A DNA stretch of 25,786 bases, taken from NCBI GenBank assembly GCA_002360535.1, contig DEQR01000056.1, positions 1 through 25,786 on the forward strand, in the 5' to 3' direction. The first letter of the stretch is position 1, and the number at the start of each line of letters is the position of its first letter. The DNA is from Thiobacillus sp. UBA3361. GTDB lineage: Bacteria; Pseudomonadota; Gammaproteobacteria; Burkholderiales; Thiobacillaceae. Both the position numbers and the translations under genes were made by a program. Of this stretch, positions 7,376-12,383 are shown piece after piece. Below the pieces are notes generated by a model, which saw only the letters and a program-made list of their open reading frames with translations, had not been told where the DNA came from and did no database searches.

Positions 7376-8005
7376 ATGCTGCCCACTCCCGATGCCCTGA
7401 TCCTCCAGTTCGACAAGGCCCTGCGCACGCTCTTCGTCCCCGCCGCCAGCCGGCGCCCATACCCCGATCAGGGGGTGCCGGAGGCGAACATGAGCGATGC
7501 GGAAAAACGCCACGCGGCGGGCCTGATGCGCGTCAATCACAGCGGCGAGGTCTGCGCCCAGGCCCTTTACCAGGGCCAGGCCCTCACCGCGCGCAACCCC
7601 GAGGCTGCCAAGGCCCTGATCCAGGCCTCCGATGAAGAGACCGAACACCTGGCTTGGTGCGAACGGCGCCTGAACGAACTGGGCAGCCGCAAGAGCCTGT
7701 TCAACCCCCTGTGGTACACGGGTTCGTTCGCCATCGGGGTGCTGGCCGGCGCCCTGGGTGACCGCTGGAATCTGGGTTTCCTGGCCGAGACGGAGCGCCA
7801 GGTGGAGGGGCACCTCGACAGCCATCTGAGCACCCTGCCGGAAAACGATGCCAAGAGCCGGGCCATCGTCGAGCAGATGAAGGCGGACGAGATCAAGCAT
7901 GCGGAAACCGCCATCGCCCACGGCGGCGCGGAACTGCCCCTGCCTGTGAAAATGGCGATGCAGCTGACCTCCAAGGTGCTGACGCGCACGGCCTACTGGT
8001 TTTGA
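7376..8005 (+). CDS. coq7: Demethoxyubiquinone hydroxylase Coq7
   Basis: This carboxylate-bridged diiron monooxygenase performs the C6 hydroxylation in ubiquinone synthesis (2-polyprenyl-3-methyl-6-methoxy-1,4-benzoquinol hydroxylase) at the inner membrane. The product is 209 residues. Candidate iron ligands are Glu58 (NHSGEV), Glu88 and His91 (EETEH), Glu140 (ETERQVEGH), and Glu172 and His175 (ADEIKHAE), matching the repeated E/ExxH pattern of the family. The ATG at 7376 has AGGTG 5-6 nt upstream; the frame is open from 7322, but the extra residues are not family-like. It has its own transcription unit, after the degP terminator. Confidence 0.94.
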   Translation: MLPTPDALILQFDKALRTLFVPAASRRPYPDQGVPEANMSDAEKRHAAGLMRVNHSGEVCAQALYQGQALTARNPEAAKALIQASDEETEHLAWCERRLNELGSRKSLFNPLWYTGSFAIGVLAGALGDRWNLGFLAETERQVEGHLDSHLSTLPENDAKSRAIVEQMKADEIKHAETAIAHGGAELPLPVKMAMQLTSKVLTRTAYWF

Positions 8006-8007
8006 CG

Positions 8008-8334
8008 ATGGCGGCCTGCTTTGCCGATCGTCTGGCGCGCCTGCCCCCGGCCGATCATCTGGTGGCCATCGTGCTGCGGGGACCGGACGACGCGGCCGAG
8101 TGCATCGACAACCGCCCCGGCAGCCAGGGATCGCTGCGGGTCTATGCCTATCTGGCGGATAAGCACGGCGCGATCACACCGGCCGCCGCCAGCGAGGGGC
8201 TGGAGTTGTATGCGGAGCATGTGGCCGATGCCCGTGCCCATCCGGGCAAACATCCCAATATCGACCGGCTGCTTCGTGCCGCCGGCTCGGGTCTCACCTA
8301 CCGGGTGGAGTTACGGCCGGCCGAAGCCGCTTAG
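8008..8334 (+). CDS. Small conserved protein of unknown function (DUF2322-like)
   Basis: The product is a 108-residue soluble protein beginning MAACFADRLARL. It has a central block NRPGSQGSLRVYAYLADKHG and a second block, EGLELYAEHVADARAHPGKH, followed by PNIDRLL. It has no signal peptide or membrane segment. From memory these blocks resemble the DUF2322 family found in betaproteobacteria, but I cannot verify that here and no function is known to me. The ATG at 8008 follows the coq7 stop by two bases, so translation is probably coupled; an in-frame TTG at 8002 is less likely. The 3' end overlaps the convergent OsmC gene by 4 nt. Confidence 0.75.
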   Translation: MAACFADRLARLPPADHLVAIVLRGPDDAAECIDNRPGSQGSLRVYAYLADKHGAITPAAASEGLELYAEHVADARAHPGKHPNIDRLLRAAGSGLTYRVELRPAEAA

Positions 8335-8747
8335 ACCTCGATGATCTCCAGGTCGTGGGTCACCTCCGCGACCTTGCCGAGCATGATGCTGGCCGAGCAG
8401 TACTTCTCGGCAGACAGCTTGATGGCCCGCTCCACCGTTTCGGGCTTCAGACCGCGGCCCTTGACCACGAAATGCATGTGGATCCTGGTGAACACCTTGG
8501 GGTGCTCCGTAGCCCGCTCCGCCTCGATCTGCACCTCGCAGTCGGTCACGTCCTGGCGGCTTTTCTGTAGGATCATGATCACGTCGATGGAGGTGCAGCC
8601 GCCGGTGCCGATGAGCAGCATCTCCATGGGCCGGATGCCCAGATCGCGTCCGCCCACGTCCGGCGCGCCGTCCATGATCACCGCGTGCCCACTGCCGGAT
8701 TCGCCCATGAAGGTGATGCCCTCGATCCATTTCACGCGCGCTTTCAT
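8331..8747 (-). CDS. OsmC family protein (YhfA-like)
   Basis: The product is 138 residues from the ATG at 8747 (AAGGAG, 7-nt spacer); a GTG at 8750 is only 4 nt from the ribosome binding site. The OsmC/Ohr fold is indicated by the PMEMLLIGTGGCTSIDV helix, which holds the first conserved Cys, and by the second Cys in AEKYCSASIMLGKVAEV. These two cysteines form the peroxidatic pair in OsmC/Ohr enzymes. The subgroup here resembles YhfA, whose substrate is unclear. It lies 15 nt after the elyC-like gene on the same strand, so the two are probably cotranscribed. Confidence 0.85.
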   Translation of the reverse strand: MKARVKWIEGITFMGESGSGHAVIMDGAPDVGGRDLGIRPMEMLLIGTGGCTSIDVIMILQKSRQDVTDCEVQIEAERATEHPKVFTRIHMHFVVKGRGLKPETVERAIKLSAEKYCSASIMLGKVAEVTHDLEIIEV

Positions 8748-8762
8748 CACTGCACTCCTTGC

Positions 8763-9524
8763 TCAGAACAGGTTGCGGATACGGTACCAGATCAAACCGA
8801 TGCCTTCATGGAAGGCCAGGTAGCTTTCCAGCATGGCCTTGCCGTTGGGGACGAAGTCGGTGATGCCGAGGGGCGCGTCCCCGCTCGTAGGATAGTCGGT
8901 GCCGGCCGCCACGACGGACAGGCCTTCCCGCTCGAACTGGGGAACGGCCCGTTTCAGGTGCCAGGCATGGCTGACCAGGTAGATGCGCCGGATGCCGTCC
9001 TGCTTCAGCATCCCGGCCGAAAAACGTGCGTTCTCAAGGGTATTGATGGAGCGTTCTTCCGCCCAGCGCACGGGAATACCGTATTCGGTTTCCAGGGCGG
9101 CGCGCATCACGGCCGCCTCGGTCAGCATGTCGTCGCGTACCCGTCCGCCGGTCACCAGCACGGGTTTGCCCAGGCGCCGGGCCAGCCAGGCGCCGTAGCG
9201 CAGGCGTTCGAGGGTGAAGCTGCCCAGGGTGTCGCCGCCGTATTCCGGTTCCTTGTCCTTCATGCCGCCGCCCAGGATGACGATGGCATCCGCCTCGTCG
9301 CCTCTGGGTTGGACCGGATCGGTGCTGACCAACCTTAGGAGATGGCCGGAAACGAAAGGGGTTGACAGCAGCAGCAGGCCGACCAGGCTGGTTGCCAGGA
9401 GCCAGCGGCCGGCCGGCCGCCGACGGCGCTGCATGCGCAGGCCGAGGAATCCCAGCAGCAGCAGGTTCAGGGGAGGCAGCAGGGCGGCGGAGGCGAGATG
9501 GGTGAGCAGCCACTCCAAGTTCAT
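8763..9524 (-). CDS. ElyC/YdcF family membrane protein (DUF218)
   Basis: The product is 253 residues with two N-terminal transmembrane segments (about residues 13-30 and 41-58), then a DUF218 domain with the DAIVILGGGMKDKEPEYGG start, the KPVLVTGGRV strand, the RSINTLENARFSAGML helix and the YLVSHAWHLKRAVPQFE segment. In E. coli the related ElyC (YcbC) is needed for peptidoglycan integrity and envelope lipid carrier metabolism, and YdcF/SanA are relatives. The two-membrane-helix architecture favours ElyC over YdcF. It is divergent from rplM and probably forms an operon with the OsmC gene. Confidence 0.85.
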   Translation of the reverse strand: MNLEWLLTHLASAALLPPLNLLLLGFLGLRMQRRRRPAGRWLLATSLVGLLLLSTPFVSGHLLRLVSTDPVQPRGDEADAIVILGGGMKDKEPEYGGDTLGSFTLERLRYGAWLARRLGKPVLVTGGRVRDDMLTEAAVMRAALETEYGIPVRWAEERSINTLENARFSAGMLKQDGIRRIYLVSHAWHLKRAVPQFEREGLSVVAAGTDYPTSGDAPLGITDFVPNGKAMLESYLAFHEGIGLIWYRIRNLF

Positions 9525-9567
9525 GGCGCGCCATTATCCGACCTTGCACGGAAGATACAAAGCAGGT

Positions 9568-9597
9568 TTGACACACATCGGCAACATCCCATAAAAT
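9568..9597 (+). promoter_or_regulatory. Sigma-70 promoter of rplM-rpsI
   Basis: TTGACA (9568-9573), an 18-nt spacer and TAAAAT (9592-9597) lie 41 nt before the rplM ATG. The -35 box is a perfect match and the -10 box a near-perfect one, as expected for a ribosomal protein operon. The leader could carry L13 autoregulation, but I see no clear element. Confidence 0.85.
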
Positions 9598-9637
9598 CCG
9601 CCGCTTTCCGATTCAACCCCCCGGTTCAGGACCGAAC

Positions 9638-10066
9638 ATGAAAACCTTTTCCGCCAAGCCGCATGAAGTCGAGCACGGCTGGTACGTGGTGGATGCCACG
9701 GACAAAGTGCTGGGCCGCCTGGCTTCCGAGATCGCCCGCCGTCTGCGTGGCAAGCACAAGGCCATCTACACTCCGCACGTGGATACCGGCGATTACATCG
9801 TCGTGGTGAACGCCGAGAAGATGCGCGTCACCGGCAACAAGGAACTGGACAAGAAGTATTACCGCCACTCCACCTATCCGGGCGGCATCTACGAGACCAC
9901 CTTCGGCAAGATGCAGGGCAAGTTCCCTGGCCGCGCCCTGGAGATCGCTGTCAAGGGCATGCTGCCCAAGGGTCCCCTGGGTTACGCCATGATCAAGAAG
10001 CTGAAGGTCTATGCCGGCGGCCAGCATCCGCACACTGCGCAGCAGCCCAAGGCCCTGGAAATTTGA
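9638..10066 (+). CDS. rplM: 50S ribosomal protein L13
   Basis: The product is 142 residues, the standard bacterial L13 length. It starts MKTFSAKPHEVEHGWYVVDA and contains the conserved LGRLASEIARRLRGKHK block, the GDYIVVVNAEKMRVTG block, and the C-terminal KGPLGYAMIKKLKVYAGGQH. L13 is an early assembly protein of the 50S subunit that binds 23S rRNA. It is followed by rpsI after 10 nt, the universal rplM-rpsI pair. Confidence 0.98.
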   Translation: MKTFSAKPHEVEHGWYVVDATDKVLGRLASEIARRLRGKHKAIYTPHVDTGDYIVVVNAEKMRVTGNKELDKKYYRHSTYPGGIYETTFGKMQGKFPGRALEIAVKGMLPKGPLGYAMIKKLKVYAGGQHPHTAQQPKALEI

Positions 10067-10076
10067 GGTCAATGAA

Positions 10077-10469
10077 ATGATCGGCAACTACTACTACGGC
10101 ACCGGCCGACGCAAGAGCTCCGTGGCCCGCGTTTTCATGAAGTCCGGCAAGGGCAACATCGTCGTCAACGGCAAACCCCTGGACGAATACTTCGCCCGCG
10201 AAACCGGCCGCATGATCGTGCGCCAGCCCCTGGTGCTGACCGAGCGCGCCGACAGCGTGGACATCATGGTCAACGTGCACGGCGGCGGCGAATCCGGCCA
10301 GGCCGGCGCGGTGCGCCACGGCATCACCCGCGCCCTGATCGAGTACGACGCGGGCCTCAAGCCCACCCTCAAGTCCGCGGGTCTGGTGACCCGCGACGCC
10401 CGCGAGGTGGAGCGCAAGAAGGTCGGTCTGCACAAGGCGCGCCGGCGCAAGCAGTTCTCCAAGCGCTGA
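10077..10469 (+). CDS. rpsI: 30S ribosomal protein S9
   Basis: The product is 130 residues, the usual S9 length. It contains the YYYGTGRRKSSVARVF start, the GGGESGQAGAVRHGITRALI block and the basic C-terminus ending KARRRKQFSKR, which reaches into the ribosomal P site. The ATG at 10077 is chosen; an ATG at 10072 is out of frame and stops at once. In related genomes argC usually follows; here the retroelement is in between. Confidence 0.98.
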   Translation: MIGNYYYGTGRRKSSVARVFMKSGKGNIVVNGKPLDEYFARETGRMIVRQPLVLTERADSVDIMVNVHGGGESGQAGAVRHGITRALIEYDAGLKPTLKSAGLVTRDAREVERKKVGLHKARRRKQFSKR

Positions 10470-10490
10470 TCGGCGCTGCACGACACACGA

Positions 10491-10517
10491 AAAGGCCGCC
10501 CACGGGCGGCCTTTTTT
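10491..10517 (+). terminator. Intrinsic terminator after rpsI
   Basis: An AAAGGCCGCC arm, a short CACG loop and a GGCGGCC arm are followed by a run of six T (10491-10517). It isolates the ribosomal operon from the DGR downstream. Confidence 0.92.
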
Positions 10518-10534
10518 GTCGGTGGGTTTTACAG

Positions 10535-10558
10535 TCTCTCTCTCTCTCTCTCTCTCTC
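10535..10558 (+). repeat. (TC)12 dinucleotide microsatellite
   Basis: Twelve perfect TC units (24 nt) lie between the rpsI terminator and the putative promoter of the DGR target gene. Such tracts slip during replication. At this place, length changes could alter activator access or promoter geometry. That role is inference. Confidence 0.9.
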
Positions 10559-10589
10559 GCAACGCCTTGTTTGTCAAGGAAATATTCTG

Positions 10590-10606
10590 TTGGTATGGGT
10601 ATTGCT
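10590..10606 (+). promoter_or_regulatory. Putative sigma-54 promoter of the DGR target gene
   Basis: TTGGTATG, four bases, then TTGCT. The invariant GG (10592-10593) and GC (10604-10605) are exactly 10 nt apart, as required for RpoN, and the -12 element TTGCT is perfect; -24 has TGGTATG against TGGCACG. PEP-CTERM genes in other bacteria are reported to be driven by RpoN with the PrsK/PrsR pair. An alternative sigma-70 reading overlaps it: TTGTCA at 10571-10576, 17 nt, then TATGGG with an extended TGG. Confidence 0.5.
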
Positions 10607-10620
10607 GATGGGGTGGCATG

Positions 10621-10643
10621 GTGCCCGGAAGGGGTTCGGGCAC
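10621..10643 (+). other. Hairpin in the 5' untranslated leader of the DGR target
   Basis: GTGCCCG (10621-10627) pairs perfectly with CGGGCAC (10637-10643) around a 9-nt loop. It lies in the leader, 24 nt before the start codon and just ahead of the GGGAG ribosome binding site. It may affect translation or message stability; this is structure seen, with function inferred. Confidence 0.45.
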
Positions 10644-10667
10644 GGAGAGATGAAATTGGGAGTCATC

Positions 10668-11438
10668 ATGAAGAAGTCTTTGACCCTGCTGGCCCTGGCC
10701 GCCGGCCTGAGCCTGAGCCTCACCGCCCAGGCGGCGCTCCTGGGGCGCGACCTGGACGGCAACGCCGCCACCTACGAGGCCTACTACGACGACCAGCTCA
10801 AGATCACCTGGCTGGCGGACGCCAACTACGCCAAGACCCAGTACACCAACAGCGGTGGGGCAACAGGCGATGCGGATGGGTGGATGAATTGGGCCGCTGC
10901 CAACGCCTGGGCGGCCGGGCTCAACTACTACGGCGTCACCGGCTGGCGGCTGCCCACCGTGGCGCCCGTCGGCGCCGCCTTCGACTACAACTTCAGCAGC
11001 GACGGCAGCACCGATTGGGGCTACGGCAACACCAGCCCCCACTCGGAGCTGGCCTATATGTATTACATGAACCTGGGCAACCTGGGTTACTGCCTGCCTG
11101 ACGGTGGCGATGGCGACCCCTCTACCTGCGACGGCGCGCCGCAGGCGGGCTGGGGCCTGGTGGACGGCCCGGCGCTGGATGACGAGACCCTGTTCGGCGG
11201 CACCATCCAGCCCGACGTGTACTGGTCCGGCACGGAGTACGCGCCCAATACTGACTTCGCGTGGAGCTTCCGCATGACCGACGGCCGCCAGCTCGCGTTC
11301 CACAAGAGCGGCGAGCTCTACGCCTGGGCTGTTCGCCCCGGCGATGTCGCCGCCGCGAACGACGTGCCGGAGCCGGCGAGCCTGGGGCTGCTGGTCCTCG
11401 GCCTGGCGGGGCTGGGCTGGGCGCGGCGGCGTGGGTGA
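10668..11438 (+). CDS. DGR target: secreted DUF1566-like variable protein with PEP-CTERM tail
   Basis: The product is 256 residues. A signal peptide (residues 1-22, ending TAQA) is followed by a DUF1566/Lcl-type domain, recognisable by WLADANYA, the W-x-x-A-x-x-W helix, GVTGWRLPT and the C-terminal YWSGTEY...AWSF...YAWAVRPG pattern. This fold is of the C-type-lectin/formylglycine-enzyme kind used by many DGR targets. Residues 181-225 are encoded by the variable repeat. A PEP-CTERM tail follows: VPEP at 233-236, a hydrophobic stretch, and WARRRG at the end. So the variable face sits just before the exosortase sorting tail and should be displayed on the surface or in the matrix. The ATG at 10668 is preferred (GGGAG, 5-nt spacer, followed by a classic signal peptide) over ATG at 10650 or 10590. 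The ligand is unknown. Confidence 0.9.
   Translation: MKKSLTLLALAAGLSLSLTAQAALLGRDLDGNAATYEAYYDDQLKITWLADANYAKTQYTNSGGATGDADGWMNWAAANAWAAGLNYYGVTGWRLPTVAPVGAAFDYNFSSDGSTDWGYGNTSPHSELAYMYYMNLGNLGYCLPDGGDGDPSTCDGAPQAGWGLVDGPALDDETLFGGTIQPDVYWSGTEYAPNTDFAWSFRMTDGRQLAFHKSGELYAWAVRPGDVAAANDVPEPASLGLLVLGLAGLGWARRRG
11208..11341 (+). repeat. DGR variable repeat (VR)
   Basis: These 134 bp align without gaps to the template repeat 1029 bp downstream. There are 17 mismatches, all at positions that are adenine in TR (A to T 6, A to G 6, A to C 5). They fall in ten codons that are AAC in TR and are TTC, AGC, CGC, ACC, CGC, CTC, TTC, AGC, GGC and CTC in VR. The first 48 and last 23 positions are identical. 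The invariant GC-rich 3' end (about 11319-11341) is the likely initiation-of-mutagenic-homing (IMH) site. Identity breaks at 11342 (C against A in TR). Confidence 0.96.
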
Positions 11439-11460
11439 TTGGGTGCTTCGGGCCCTTTGA

Positions 11461-11612
11461 CCCTTTACCCCCCTCCCCCGTTGGGGGAGGGGCTGGGGGA
11501 GAGGGCAGGGGGGGTGCGGGGGGCGTAGTCCCCCGCGGGCTTCGGGTCTGTGGCGTCGGTCATTCCGGGCGTCACCCCCTCTCCCCAAGCCTCTCCCCCA
11601 GTGAGAGGGGGC
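11461..11612 (+). repeat. Inverted pair of REP-like palindromic elements
   Basis: Two related C/G-rich elements lie in opposite orientation between the target gene and avd. The first includes a perfect 10-bp hairpin, CCCCTCCCCC-GTT-GGGGGAGGGG (11470-11492), followed by GGGGGAGAGGG. The second (about 11575-11612) is its diverged reverse complement. Between them is another hairpin, GCGGGGG...CCCCCGC (11516-11536). Such BIME-like pairs are common in intergenic DNA of betaproteobacteria and may end or stabilise the target transcript. I see no gene in 11439-11632. Confidence 0.7.
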
Positions 11613-11632
11613 GATGTCGGAAATTCTTGCAC

Positions 11633-12049
11633 ATGGCGCGCTACGAGCACCTGCCCATCTACAAGGCCGCGCTGGACGCGGCGGTGCACTTCGAACAGGT
11701 GGTGGCGTGCTTCTCCCGCTACCACAAGTACAGCCTGGGCACCGAACTGCGGCACGCCAGCCGGGCGGTGGTGGAGCAGGTCATCCGCGCCAACTCGGCG
11801 CGCGAGCGGATGCCGGAGCTGATCCGGCTGCGCGACGGCCTGGAGCGGGTCTTGGTGCTGCTGCGCCTGGCCAAGGAGGTCAAGGCGTTCAGGAGCTTTC
11901 AGGCCTACCAGCACGCGGCGGAGCTGGTGGTCAAGGTTTGCAGGCAGAACGAGGGGTGGATCAGGAGTGTGGAGCAGGGCTCGCCCATGAGGTCGTCCCG
12001 GCGCAAGCCGGAAACCGGGGGCGGGGACGGTTTGAGCAAGGGGGCCTGA
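11633..12049 (+). CDS. avd: DGR accessory variability determinant (Avd)
   Basis: The product is 138 residues. The core begins MARYEHLPIYKAALDAAVHF and continues with SRYHKYSLGTELRHASRAVV, RANSARERMPELIRLRDGLE and RLAKEVKAFRSFQAYQHAAE, all hallmarks of the Avd/23S-intervening-sequence-protein four-helix-bundle family. Avd forms a basic pentamer that binds the reverse transcriptase and template RNA, and is required for cDNA synthesis in the Bordetella phage DGR. Its place between target and TR matches that element. No good ribosome binding site precedes the ATG at 11633; TTG at 11627 is an in-frame alternative. The last 20 or so residues are Ser/Arg/Gly-rich, fall over a REP-like palindrome, and are probably not part of the fold. 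Confidence 0.92.
   Translation: MARYEHLPIYKAALDAAVHFEQVVACFSRYHKYSLGTELRHASRAVVEQVIRANSARERMPELIRLRDGLERVLVLLRLAKEVKAFRSFQAYQHAAELVVKVCRQNEGWIRSVEQGSPMRSSRRKPETGGGDGLSKGA
11998..12011 (+). repeat. REP-like palindrome inside the 3' end of avd
   Basis: CCGGC-GCAA-GCCGG (11998-12011) is a perfect hairpin with a GNRA-type loop, in the context GTCCCGGCGCAAGCCGGAAA. This is a widespread type of intergenic repeat in betaproteobacteria. Here it overlaps the last codons of avd, so the gene's C-terminus appears to have been extended through an inserted repeat. Confidence 0.6.
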
Positions 12050-12383
12050 ATCGCCGCGCCCGCATGGGCGGCGAGCGTGCCGAGTAACATCATTGTGCGC
12101 CCGTCCCGCCTGGCGGGTTCAAGGTGGTTTTAGCCAGGCATGACGATACAGGGCGGGGTACCCGCGCGGGATCCCCAACCGGTGGGGCCGCCACTGCTGG
12201 GTTGTCGCCGGCGGCCAAAAGTGGACGGGTCATGCGCAGCCCGACGTGTACTGGTCCGGCACGGAGTACGCGCCCAATACTGACAACGCGTGGAACTTCA
12301 ACATGAACGACGGCAACCAGAACGCGAACCACAAGAACAACGAGAACTACGCCTGGGCTGTTCGCCCCGGAGAATGATGCCCC
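12050..12383 (+). ncRNA. Predicted DGR template RNA region (leader, TR, spacer to RT)
   Basis: This 334-nt stretch has no credible gene. It holds the TR and the flanking sequence expected to form the template RNA that the reverse transcriptase copies. Upstream of TR are the perfect hairpin CCCGCC-T-GGCGGG (12105-12117) and a larger near-palindrome (12155-12176, GGGG...CCCGCGCGGG...CCCC). In the Bordetella phage DGR, RNA flanking TR is needed for priming and for Avd/RT binding. Exact RNA ends cannot be seen from sequence. Confidence 0.6.
12237..12370 (+). repeat. DGR template repeat (TR)
   Basis: This is the 134-bp invariant copy of the VR, 1029 bp downstream of it. It contains 38 adenines, of which 20 sit in ten AAC codons of the VR reading frame (12285 to 12347). 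Because AAC codons end in C, mutating both adenines gives NNC, which codes for 15 amino acids and never for a stop. Identity to VR starts at 12237 (12236 G against C) and ends at 12370; 12371 is A against C in VR. The TR is not itself part of a plausible gene. Its 3' end abuts the reverse transcriptase start by 13 nt. Confidence 0.96.

Noticed and set aside
11439..11632. A CRISPR array or gene in the C/G-rich repeats between target and avd
   Set aside because: The repeats are inverted palindromes without regular spacers, and no frame looks coding.
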